The notes below the pieces were generated by a model, which worked only from the letters and a program-made list of their open reading frames with translations, ran no database searches and was not told where the DNA came from. From the IMG/VR virus record IMGVR_UViG_3300047095_000877, positions 1-55,822 of that record: a DNA stretch of 55,822 nucleotides, one strand, 5' to 3'. The stretch's first letter is position 1; every line of letters starts with the position of its first letter. Of the stretch, positions 46,748 to 53,671 are shown piece by piece. Source of the DNA: a virus. Position numbers and translations under genes: made by a program.

Positions 46748-46924
46748 TCAGTCGCGATCGCTGATCAGCCAATGGTCAGGCGATGGGGCGACATCGTGCC
46801 CAGCGGCCACGCGGGCCGCGTACGCGGCGAGAATCGCGGCGAGCTGATCGGCCGTGGCCGGATCGGACGCGGCAACCCAGCCGCCGGCGACGCGGCGCAA
46901 GGGCGGGCGATCGGGGCGGGTCAT
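46748..46924 (-). CDS. Island protein, small unknown
   Basis: A 58-residue protein (TRPDRPPLRRVAGGWVAASD, PATADQLAAILAAYAARVAA, GHDVAPSPDHWLISDRD). Its ATG overlaps the preceding stop (ATGA), so it is translated by coupling; it is the only island gene without the leader motif. Its helical centre and Trp residues give no clue to function. Confidence 0.58.
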   Translation of the reverse strand: MTRPDRPPLRRVAGGWVAASDPATADQLAAILAAYAARVAAGHDVAPSPDHWLISDRD

Positions 46925-47199
46925 TCAGCGGCCACGGGGTACGCGTACCGGGCGCCCGCATCAAGCGAGAGGGCGGGGCCGGCCACGGCCCACGTGACGC
47001 CCATTGCGCGGTTTGCCTTGGCCACTACGGCGGCGGCGGCCTGATCGGGGCCGTCCGCGTACGGAACGGCGGCGCGGAATCGATGGCCGGGGCCGCCGCG
47101 GTCGATCGTGGCCGCCCATTGGCTGCCGCGGCGATCAGTGGCCGGGCGGTAGCTCACCACGGCGGCGGGCACGTATCGGGCGGGATGATCCTGAGGCAT
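46921..47199 (-). CDS. Island protein, unknown
   Basis: A 92-residue protein (YVPAAVVSYRPATDRRGSQW, AATIDRGGPGHRFRAAVPYA, DQAAAAVVAKANRAMGV). The strand-helix alternation suggests a small alpha/beta domain. The leader motif (47200-47218) touches its ATG, and it is coupled to the downstream 58-residue gene. Not recognised. Confidence 0.6.
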   Translation of the reverse strand: MPQDHPARYVPAAVVSYRPATDRRGSQWAATIDRGGPGHRFRAAVPYADGPDQAAAAVVAKANRAMGVTWAVAGPALSLDAGARYAYPVAAE

Positions 47200-47231
47200 G
47201 GTGCTAGGTGCGATGGGATAGGACGCGGCGA

Positions 47232-47405
47232 TCAACGCCGGTAGCAGTGCTCAGTGGTGATACGGGCGAGGCGCGCCTCGTCTCGGCATGCCTGCAGGGC
47301 GAGGGCATCATTGATGCCTACGGTCGTAACGACAGCGAGGGCACAGGATCCGAACGCCAGACCGGCGGCGAGGGCGGCGGCGGCGGCGCGGTTCAGAAGA
47401 GACAT
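47232..47405 (-). CDS. Island protein, small membrane or exported
   Basis: A 57-residue protein. Residues 5-33 are hydrophobic (AAAAALAAGLAFGSCALAVV), preceded by a short basic start. The tail has two Cys (ACRDEARLARITTEHCYRR). It could be a single-span protein or a cleaved lipoprotein-like peptide, although a canonical lipobox is not clear. The leader motif abuts its ATG. Confidence 0.55.
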   Translation of the reverse strand: MSLLNRAAAAALAAGLAFGSCALAVVTTVGINDALALQACRDEARLARITTEHCYRR

Positions 47406-47500
47406 GGTGATAGGTGCGATGGGACGACCTTTCGGCCGTTGACGGAATTCTGCCGACGCGCCCGACCCCATCAGGGGGCGGGCGGCCGGTTCGCCGATTG

Positions 47501-47842
47501 TCACGCGGCGAGGGCGGCGATCAGATCGGCCCGGCGGCCGTACGTATACAGGCGACGCGGCAGACCGGCGGCGCGGGCGGCGGCGCGCAGTTCGGCCACG
47601 GTCTGACGGGCGGCGGGCGCGGCGGGCGCGGGCCGGTCGATTCGATCGGCGAGGGCGCGCAGGGCGGCGGCGGCGATCGGGGCCAGGTGAACGGCGAGGG
47701 CGTGGGTCACCGCGGCCACGGTCAGGGCGAGGGCGAGGGCGCGGGCGGCGGCCGCTTGCCAGTCGATCGCGCTAAGGGCGGCGATCGCATCATCAATGGG
47801 AGGGAAGGCGGGCGCCTGGGCGCGGGCAATTGCAAGGGTCAT
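47501..47842 (-). CDS. Island protein: membrane helix plus SAP-like domain
   Basis: A 113-residue protein, the first gene of the island operon. Residues about 30-65 are hydrophobic and Ala-rich (AARALALALTVAAVTHALAV). Residues about 78-113 fit the SAP/Rho-N helical fold: TVAELRAAARAAGLPRRLYT, then YGRRADLIAALAA, which often binds nucleic acids. So a membrane-tethered nucleic-acid-binding protein is possible. The start was chosen at 47842 because the leader motif abuts it; the frame stays open to 48061 but the extension looks non-coding. Confidence 0.62.
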   Translation of the reverse strand: MTLAIARAQAPAFPPIDDAIAALSAIDWQAAAARALALALTVAAVTHALAVHLAPIAAAALRALADRIDRPAPAAPAARQTVAELRAAARAAGLPRRLYTYGRRADLIAALAA

Positions 47843-48082
47843 GAGACTAGGTGCGATGGGAAACGCGGTTCGCGTTCGATATCCATGATGCCGACGGGTC
47901 GGCCCGGATCCCATAGCGTGGGGCCGGTTCGCGGATTGGCCTAGTTGCCATCGGCGCGGCGCCCCTTGCGACCGTGCCAGAGCACCTAGGTAACGGGCCG
48001 GCCTGGCCGCCCCATATATAAGGTCAGCGCCGATCGAACCGCGGCGCACCGGACGCGGCACCCGTCAGCTGATCACACAACG

Positions 48083-48159
48083 ACATCGTTATAGTGTTTT
48101 GCCGTTATAGCGGCTGATCTTATAACGGCATCGTTATACTGTTTTGCTGTTGGCTGATC
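48083..48159. repeat. CGTTATA repeat field
   Basis: Two imperfect repeats of about 35-40 bp (48083-48119 and 48126-48159, offset 45) share CATCGTTATA, TGTTTTGC and GGCTGATC. They contain CGTTATA at 48087, 48103 and 48132 and its inverse at 48121. TATAACGgcatCGTTATA (48121-48138) is an exact dyad. On the minus strand these supply TATAAC boxes, so they may hold promoters or operators for the island operon. Confidence 0.65.
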
Positions 48160-48160
48160 G

Positions 48161-48396
48161 TGAGAATCATTATCGTTCTCGGTCAACCGTGAGAATGATT
48201 CTCATTCCTGGTCGGCCGTGAGAATGATTCTCATTCCGCTGCAATTGAGAATCAGTCGCAACTAGGCCCGTGAGAACGATTCTCATTCCCACTAGGTAGG
48301 TGATATTGAGAATCATTCTCAAGTCAGGATCTGCTGACATCGCCCTATTGAGAATGATTCTCATTATCGGCAGGCGGTATTGAGAATGAGTCGCAA
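48161..48396. repeat. Right array of Fur/Zur-box-like palindromes (mirror of the left array)
   Basis: Eight units start at 48161, 48190, 48219, 48246, 48271, 48307, 48349 and 48381. Units 48190, 48219 and 48349 are exact TGAGAATGATTCTCA, 48307 is TGAGAATCATTCTCA, 48271 has one change, and the others are degenerate. The extra hexamer is now on the right (GATTCTCATTC), the reverse complement of the left array, so the arrays face each other. Unit spacing is 25-42 bp. Confidence 0.9.
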
Positions 48397-48428
48397 TTGC
48401 AGTCAAAACACGAAAACAGGAGGGTCAA

Positions 48429-48545
48429 AAAACACCCCTTATAAACCGTCGATGCCCGAGTCCCTAATTTTTTTGAACGGCCAGGAGCTTTAGAAAACAC
48501 CCCTATTAAGCCTCGAATGCGCAGGTCCCTAAATTTTTCGATGGC
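48429..48545. repeat. Imperfect 65-bp tandem repeat with A/T tracts
   Basis: AAAACACCCCT occurs at 48429 and 48494. Each copy is followed by a TTATAAA- or ATTAAG-type block, then GTCCCTAA plus a run of 5-7 T. The T-runs could end transcripts or unwind DNA. The GTCCCTA element recurs at 50866 beside the primase gene. There is no supported gene from 47862 to 48616. Confidence 0.65.
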
Positions 48546-48616
48546 CTGCGGTAGGATTTTTGTGCCCCGGCGAGCCGCAAACTCCCGAGGCGTGATCAAC
48601 CCGCAAACCCAGGCTG

Positions 48617-49123
48617 ATGGCAAAGAGTTTACCGCCCCTCGCGGAGCTGAGGGAGTGGCTGCGTTACGAAGTGGAAACTGGCGAGTTCTTCTGGTTGAAG
48701 TGTTCAGGCAAGAAAATGCAACCAGGCAAAAAAGCCGGCTGGGTTACGCGCTTTGGATATGTGAACATCACCTTGAATAACCAAAGAATGCAAGCCCACC
48801 GCTTGGCTTGGTTGTTTGTGTATGGAGAGGATCCCGGCGAAAAGATGATCGACCACATCAACGGCGATCCCGCCGACAACAGGATCTGCAACCTAAGACT
48901 TGCTAAGTCTGTCGACAACGCTCGCAACAGGCGCAAATTAGAGGGGGCCACCTCCTCCTACAAGGGCGTGAGCTGGTACAAGCGCAAGCGTAAATGGGTT
49001 GCCCAGATCGGTATCGACGGCAGATCTACCCATCTGGGCTACTTCCACGACGAGCTGGCCGCTCACATGGCCTACTGCGAGGCGGCGCAGAAGTATTTTG
49101 GTGAATTTGCGAACTTCGGATAG
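48617..49123 (+). CDS. HNH homing endonuclease with AP2-type DNA-binding domain
   Basis: A 168-residue nuclease. The HNH part is visible in MQAHRLAWLFVYGE, DHINGDPADNRICNLRLAKS and NARNRRK. The C-terminal half (SSYKGVSWYKRKRKWVAQIG, IDGRSTHLGYFHDELAAHMA) is an AP2-like fold that reads DNA. Such genes are usually selfish and insert in intergenic DNA. It is the only rightward gene between the island and the replication operon, and it is expressed alone. Confidence 0.9.
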   Translation: MAKSLPPLAELREWLRYEVETGEFFWLKCSGKKMQPGKKAGWVTRFGYVNITLNNQRMQAHRLAWLFVYGEDPGEKMIDHINGDPADNRICNLRLAKSVDNARNRRKLEGATSSYKGVSWYKRKRKWVAQIGIDGRSTHLGYFHDELAAHMAYCEAAQKYFGEFANFG

Positions 49124-49144
49124 GTCGAGGGGACTCAAAGCCAC

Positions 49145-49172
49145 AAAAAACGGCCTGTCGGAAGGCAGGCCG
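49145..49172 (-). terminator. Rho-independent terminator of the replication operon
   Basis: On the minus strand CGGCCTG, an 8-nt loop, CAGGCCG, then TTTTTTGTGG. It follows the 49201 gene by about 30 nt and closes the leftward operon that starts at 55718. It also faces the end of the HNH-AP2 gene. Confidence 0.85.
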
Positions 49173-49200
49173 CCCGTCGTCCGTCTGATCCGCACGCAGC

Positions 49201-49443
49201 TTAGCGGGCTGGTGTCAGGTAGCAATCCAGCGCAATGCGGATCGCGTCCATCAGCTCCACCTCCGGGTGGCGGGTGCGCAGGACCATTGCAGCTGCATCG
49301 CGCATAGCCAGCCGCTCCTCAAAGCTGAAGTCGTTGCTCAGTGCCAGCTCGACCGCGATGTCTTGGCACAGCTCACGGGCTCCGCCTTCTCCGGTCATGG
49401 CGCCCAACACCAGCGCCATCACATAGCTCTCAACCGCCGTCAT
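49201..49443 (-). CDS. Small unknown protein
   Basis: An 80-residue helical protein (VESYVMALVLGAMTGEGGAR, ELCQDIAVELALSNDFSFEE, MVLRTRHPEVELMDAIRIAL). Last gene of the replication operon, coupled to the gene upstream (ATGA). The pattern resembles small phage regulatory or replication accessory proteins but no family is evident. Confidence 0.6.
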   Translation of the reverse strand: MTAVESYVMALVLGAMTGEGGARELCQDIAVELALSNDFSFEERLAMRDAAAMVLRTRHPEVELMDAIRIALDCYLTPAR

Positions 49444-49628
49444 TGCGCTGCCCTCGCTTCGATCAGCACTGACTGCAGCCACTCGGGCTCGCTGAATGCT
49501 TCGATCAGCTCGAGGTCGGTGTCGGCATCGAAGAACTGATCGCGGATCTGCTCCAACGTGCGGCCGCGATCGAGCTGGTTGCTGACAAGGCCATGCAGGG
49601 CAACAGCGACCTTGGGGTCGGTGGTCAT
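49440..49628 (-). CDS. Small unknown protein
   Basis: A 62-residue helical protein (TTDPKVAVALHGLVSNQLDR, GRTLEQIRDQFFDADTDLEL, IEAFSEPEWLQSVLIEARAA). It lies between the gpZ-like gene and the last gene, with an ATGA overlap downstream. Not recognised. Confidence 0.58.
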   Translation of the reverse strand: MTTDPKVAVALHGLVSNQLDRGRTLEQIRDQFFDADTDLELIEAFSEPEWLQSVLIEARAAQ

Positions 49629-49700
49629 GGGTAATGCGTCGAATGCCCCACCACCGTACCCCACGCATGCCCGCCTGATGCCCACCGCCGTCACAAACCG

Positions 49701-50456
49701 TTACACGTTCGGCCTGCCCATCACCTCGCGGAACACCTCGTCGAACACCTGCGGTAGCTTCCGCTGAGCGCTCTTCTGCGCGATGCCGTAGAAATCCCAC
49801 TTCTTCTGCACCCGTGGCGTCCGCCGCAACTGCTTGAACAGCATGACCAGATCCGACCCCTGCACCCGGTAGATGCCCGGCGCCAGCGGTCTGTTGCTGT
49901 TGCGCCCGAACACCGTCTGCCCCGGCCGGATGTAGGTGTAAGTGCCGAGTGTTTTGTAGTCGAACTTGCCATACCGCCCCGAGCCACGAATATCTTCCAT
50001 CGCCCGAATTCCATACAGCGCTGCGGTGTACTGACCCGCAATGATCCGACCGCTCGGCCCCAGCTGCGCAGCTTCACTGCCGTGCAGCGGAAGCATATAA
50101 CCAGACCCCAGCCCGACCTGACGTTCAAGCCGCCGCTGAAATCGTGTTCGATATACCGGACCACCGAAGATTTGCGGCCGTAGGTAATCAGCAGCTGCGT
50201 TGCCTTTCGAGCCGAATTCCTTGATGCCAACGTCGGCGTAAAGCCTCTGCTTGGTGCTGACGCGGATGAACAGCGAGTTCTGCGTGTACGGCGTCAGGTA
50301 GGTGAACGTCCCACGCATCGAGCCGCGCAGTGAGTCCCGGACGTGGGTGGCGGTGCGGTTGATCGCCAGCGACGACATGAACGGCAGCTGCACCTTGCCG
50401 AACACGTCCAGCGACCGCACGAGCTTGTTGCCGTCGAACTGGATCTCACCGGCCAT
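49701..50456 (-). CDS. gpZ-like minor tail protein away from the tail module
   Basis: A 251-residue protein like phage tail completion proteins of the gpZ type: FMSSLAINRTATHVRDSLRG, FTYLTPYTQNSLFIRVSTKQ, ADYLRPQIFGGPVYRTRFQR, with a C-terminal QVFDEVFREVMGRP. Lambda gpZ joins the head and tail. Here the gene is in the early/replication operon, about 14 kb from the tail module, so it may have been moved, or the family may have another role. It is encoded downstream of the 50544 gene. Confidence 0.6.
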   Translation of the reverse strand: MAGEIQFDGNKLVRSLDVFGKVQLPFMSSLAINRTATHVRDSLRGSMRGTFTYLTPYTQNSLFIRVSTKQRLYADVGIKEFGSKGNAAADYLRPQIFGGPVYRTRFQRRLERQVGLGSGYMLPLHGSEAAQLGPSGRIIAGQYTAALYGIRAMEDIRGSGRYGKFDYKTLGTYTYIRPGQTVFGRNSNRPLAPGIYRVQGSDLVMLFKQLRRTPRVQKKWDFYGIAQKSAQRKLPQVFDEVFREVMGRPNV

Positions 50457-50543
50457 GACGCCCTCGCAAAGAAAAAGCCCTCGGAGCCAGCACCATGCTG
50501 GCAGGTCCAAGGGCTCCCATCGCGCCGCAACACTAGCAGGCCG

Positions 50544-50756
50544 TCAAGAGCCGAAGCGGACATTGCGTGAATCGCTGCAGAACACCATCCGCTGCTCCCT
50601 GCCCAGCCAGATGGCCCCACGATCGCCCTTGAGGCCCTCCCAGGTGCCTGAGGCCCACTGAGAGCCCATGAAGACCTTGCAGGCCGTTCCGCGGGGCTTG
50701 GCGGGCCAGTTGGTAGGTGACGCAGCAAGACGATCAGGGTCGGATTGGCGGCTCAT
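50544..50756 (-). CDS. Small basic protein
   Basis: A 70-residue protein beginning MSRQSDPDRLAASPTNWPAK, then PRGTACKVFMGSQWASGTWE; GAIWLGREQRMVFCSDSRNV near the end. Possibly a small beta-barrel domain, otherwise not recognised. It is the first gene downstream of the inverted-repeat region at 50788-51018. Confidence 0.5.
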   Translation of the reverse strand: MSRQSDPDRLAASPTNWPAKPRGTACKVFMGSQWASGTWEGLKGDRGAIWLGREQRMVFCSDSRNVRFGS

Positions 50757-50787
50757 TTGGCTCTGGAAAGCAAAAACCTAGTCATAC

Positions 50788-51018
50788 CAAGGGGTTTGAG
50801 GCAACGGCGGACCCAAAAGGAGCCCAAACCCCTTGCAAACACTGGAATGAGCCAAAAATGGCGAAGTCCCTATACCAGCCCCTATATAGACCCCCCTTTT
50901 ACCCCCCTTATTCCTGACTTCTCTTGGATATGAGGTAATTAGGGTCCAAGTAGTAATAGCAAGGGGTTTGGGCTCCAAGAGGTTCCGGTTTGGGTCCGGA
51001 TTTGGGTCCGGAAATGGC
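50788..51018. other. Inverted-repeat/iteron region, candidate replication origin
   Basis: About 285 bp without a gene between the primase 3' end and the 50756 start. GGAGCCCAAACCCCTTGC (50819-50836) is exactly inverted at 50959-50976, and CAAGGGGTTTG recurs at 50788. Near 50988-51012 TTTGGGTCCGGA is tandem. The centre, 50866-50935, has GTCCCTATA, CCCCTATATAG and other A/T-rich runs. It sits beside the primase-helicase and may be the origin or a promoter-operator cluster. Confidence 0.55.
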
Positions 51019-51043
51019 TTGACTCCGCACTGCAGCAGGGTTC

Positions 51044-53479
51044 TCACCACTTCAGGCTGGGGGGCAAATCCAAGCCCATGAGCATTGCCCCACGGGTCTC
51101 GGTCTTCCGTTCGACCTTCAGTTCGGGGAAGACCGCCTGCAGTCGATGCGCCAGCAGCCGGATCGCCTTGACCGGTGGATCGCCGCTCGGGTCCACCAGC
51201 CACCGACCATTGCCGTCCTTGAAGCCCTCGGTCTCGTACCAGGAGCACAGCCGGGTCCATACCGTCAGCAGCGGCACCTGCGAGTCCTCCTTCCACGACA
51301 GACCCACGTCGTCGCAGAAGTCCCAAAGGTGACTGCCTTTGCGACGGACAGCACGCATGGCTTCCTTGCCGGTCTCGTAGTCGATGCCGTGCTCAACGGC
51401 CAGCTTGAGGCCCTCGAGCAGCCAGTTCAGGAACGGCGGGCAGATGTGCCGAGCGATGAACTGCGGGTCATCCTTGAGGCGCGGATCGGCCTGGACGTGA
51501 TGCGGCTTGGAGGGGTTGTTGACGAAGGTTTTCTTGAACTGAAAGACGTGAAAGCGCGTCTCGATAGCAGCCTGCTCACCAGTGAGGCTCGGCTCCTTAT
51601 TCAGGTTGAAGACGAAGAGACAAGAAGGCACGAAGTTCGATTCCTGCACGCCCTTAACTTCCCACGCCAGTTCTTCACCAGAGATGGCACCTTTAAGCGC
51701 CTGAAGACTATCGATGTGGACGAATTGACTGTTCTCCGATGACCAGTTGATCGAGGCATCACGAAGCGGCGCGAGCGGGAATTTGCGGCCTTGGTCGTAC
51801 TGCCTGAAATCGGCGAGTGTGCAGGAGGCGAAGTTGCGAGCACCAAGCGTGTCGCGCAGTGCGGTGCGGATGGTGTCTTTGCCGTTGGATCCGGAACCGA
51901 TCATGAGCATGGCGCGTGGGCGACCGCGGACAGCGCGGTAGCGGCGCAGGTCGAGCGATGAGCCGAGGATGCGCTGCATGGTGTCGAGATCGGTGCCCTC
52001 GACGGCGGCCAGGAGCTTGAACATGTGCTCCGGGTTGGCCTTGGTGTCGTAGTCGTAGTCGGTGACGTAGGTGAAGGGGAAGGAGGGGTCGTGCGGTGAG
52101 AAGTCGACGCGCAGCTGGTCGTCATCGTTCCAGTCCCAGGTGACGACACCATTGCGGCAGTTGATGGAGTTCTGCGGGTTAGCGGGTGTGTTGCCGAGGC
52201 GATGGCGGAACCAGGAGAGGACCTCGTTGACGAATTTGGGCTTGGCCCAGTGGTGAATGACCTCGGTTTTGTCGTGGTAGTAGAGGCGCGAAAGGTAGTC
52301 CGCGATCTGCGGGGTAAGTTCGTCGTCGGGTACGGCCTCGTAGTGGGTGTCGCGCCACTGGTGGAGGACACCGTCGACGCAGATCCAGCGGGTGTCGGTG
52401 AGCTGGAAAACCTCGTTGAGTGCGCCGGTGAGGTAGTCGGAATTCTTGGAGTCGAGGGGGATGCCACCTTCGGGTTCAGCGGCCCTGGTGGGCATGGCCT
52501 TGGTGACCGGCACCACGGCATCGACCTCTTCGCGCTCGATCCGTTGAGCTGGTGCAACGGGGACGGCAGTGGCATCGATGGTGCGCGCCCAACCGTGCTC
52601 CTTGGCCCAGTACCAGAAGCTGGCGGCCGTGACGTTTGCGCCACCGGAGCCAGCCACTTGCCGGATGCCGGTCCACTGCGGGGAGTGGGCCTCCATCATG
52701 GCGATGGCCATATCGGACGAACCGTTGGCCTCCTCGACAGCTGCGATCAGCCCCCAGAGGATGTTGCGGTACATCGGGTAGGTGCCACCACCGGGCACGC
52801 GGGGAGGGATCAGGCCGAGTGCTTGGCGGATCTCATCGACGGTGTGGGTTTTGTCGTAGCGGAACTGCCGTGCGCGTTGGAGGCGCTCGTAGACGTATTC
52901 GCTGGGCAGGCACTGCTCGATGTCGGCAGCGGCGTAGTAGTTCTCGCTGACGTGAACGACGGACGCCATGGCACCGGGTGTGCCGTCTGGGCCGATGTGG
53001 AATGTGCCCGGCAGCCGCATGACGCGGGAGGGGTTTTTCAGGGAGCGATCGGCGTCGGCGTGCTCGAGCAGGCGCTTCTGGATGACGGCCCAGTGCGCTG
53101 GGGTGATCGGGGCGGAGAGTACCCAGTAGTTGTGGATGGACTTGCCGCCGGTATCGACCTGGATGGTGGGCTCCGGCAGGCCGAGCTCCTTCCATGCGGT
53201 GATCTGCCAGCCCTTGGGACGATCGTCCCATTCGCAGAAGAATGCGCGGCAATGGGTGATCTCCTTGTCGGTGTCACCACCGTCGTTGATGACGGCATAG
53301 ATGCCGCGGCCTTCCTGCTGCCAGCGGATGATGTCTTCCTTGCTGGGTGGACCCTTGCGACCTTTGTCGTCGCCTTTCAGTGGGTGGCCGGATGGCAGAA
53401 AAGCCCGCAGGCGCAAGGTGCCGGGCGGTTTGTTGAGGGCGTTGAGGAACTGCCGGGTGGATTCAAAGTCGAAGTTCAT
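51044..53479 (-). CDS. Replicative primase-helicase (RepB-like AEP primase plus SF3 helicase)
   Basis: An 811-residue protein of two catalytic parts. Residues about 45-170 resemble the archaeo-eukaryotic-type primase of phage and plasmid replication proteins: FFCEWDDRPKGWQ (acidic motif), DTGGKSIHNYW, PSRVMRLPGTFHI. A linker with an HTH-like section follows. Residues about 420-700 are D5-type: MLMIGSGSNGKDT (Walker A, near 520-535), INWSSENS and SCLFVFNLNKEPSL. It would prime and unwind DNA at an origin. It starts in an overlap with the RHH gene. Confidence 0.9.
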   Translation of the reverse strand: MNFDFESTRQFLNALNKPPGTLRLRAFLPSGHPLKGDDKGRKGPPSKEDIIRWQQEGRGIYAVINDGGDTDKEITHCRAFFCEWDDRPKGWQITAWKELGLPEPTIQVDTGGKSIHNYWVLSAPITPAHWAVIQKRLLEHADADRSLKNPSRVMRLPGTFHIGPDGTPGAMASVVHVSENYYAAADIEQCLPSEYVYERLQRARQFRYDKTHTVDEIRQALGLIPPRVPGGGTYPMYRNILWGLIAAVEEANGSSDMAIAMMEAHSPQWTGIRQVAGSGGANVTAASFWYWAKEHGWARTIDATAVPVAPAQRIEREEVDAVVPVTKAMPTRAAEPEGGIPLDSKNSDYLTGALNEVFQLTDTRWICVDGVLHQWRDTHYEAVPDDELTPQIADYLSRLYYHDKTEVIHHWAKPKFVNEVLSWFRHRLGNTPANPQNSINCRNGVVTWDWNDDDQLRVDFSPHDPSFPFTYVTDYDYDTKANPEHMFKLLAAVEGTDLDTMQRILGSSLDLRRYRAVRGRPRAMLMIGSGSNGKDTIRTALRDTLGARNFASCTLADFRQYDQGRKFPLAPLRDASINWSSENSQFVHIDSLQALKGAISGEELAWEVKGVQESNFVPSCLFVFNLNKEPSLTGEQAAIETRFHVFQFKKTFVNNPSKPHHVQADPRLKDDPQFIARHICPPFLNWLLEGLKLAVEHGIDYETGKEAMRAVRRKGSHLWDFCDDVGLSWKEDSQVPLLTVWTRLCSWYETEGFKDGNGRWLVDPSGDPPVKAIRLLAHRLQAVFPELKVERKTETRGAMLMGLDLPPSLKW

Positions 53480-53634
53480 TTGGTGTCGTCGGCAGTGTCG
53501 CGGGCAATGGCCTCATCAAGGACATCGCGAAGCACGTCTGCGAGGGAGCGCAGCGGAGTAACGCGGGAGTTGAGCCACTCCTTTTGGTCAGGTCGCACAA
53601 GGGCGACGAGACGTTGATTGCGGGGCTTGGTCAC
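53476..53634 (-). CDS. Small ribbon-helix-helix-like protein
   Basis: A 52-residue protein starting at GTG 53634. PRNQRLVALVRPDQKEWLNS is the beta-strand plus first helix and PLRSLADVLRDVLDEAIARD the second helix of an RHH/CopG fold. Such proteins repress their own operon and that of a replication gene. The stop overlaps the primase ATG, and a dyad upstream (53676-53693) is a likely target. Confidence 0.62.
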   Translation of the reverse strand: MTKPRNQRLVALVRPDQKEWLNSRVTPLRSLADVLRDVLDEAIARDTADDTK

Positions 53635-53671
53635 GGGGCCTCAATGATGACTTTGTCGAGAAAGGGTTGCA

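Larger units (their letters stand above)
46135..47861 (-). repeat. Shared 19-nt leader motif abutting five start codons
   Basis: On the coding strand TCCCATCGCACCTAGCACC touches the ATG of the genes starting at 47199 and 46717 without mismatch. It is slightly changed before 47405 (CACCTATCACC) and 47842 (CACCTAGTCTC), and weaker before 46134 (CGCACCTAACACC). Copies lie at 47843-47861, 47406-47424, 47200-47218, 46718-46736 and 46135-46150. None has a Shine-Dalgarno. One copy lies in a 32-nt gap between two genes, so the motif more likely acts in translation than as a promoter. Confidence 0.85.

Noticed and set aside
47862-48061. N-terminal extension of the first island gene up to 48061
   Set aside because: The shared leader motif abuts the ATG at 47842, and the upstream residues look non-coding.
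44518-48396. The palindrome arrays as a CRISPR
   Set aside because: Units are 15-bp palindromes with short irregular spacers, there is no constant-length spacer, and no cas gene is present.
44518-48396. The palindromes as transcription terminators
   Set aside because: Each has only a 1-nt centre, too short for a hairpin loop, and most lack T-runs.
52202-53617. A 471-codon plus-strand ORF opposite the primase-helicase
   Set aside because: Antisense to well supported catalytic motifs; its product is low-complexity Val/Gly/Asp typical of a shadow frame.
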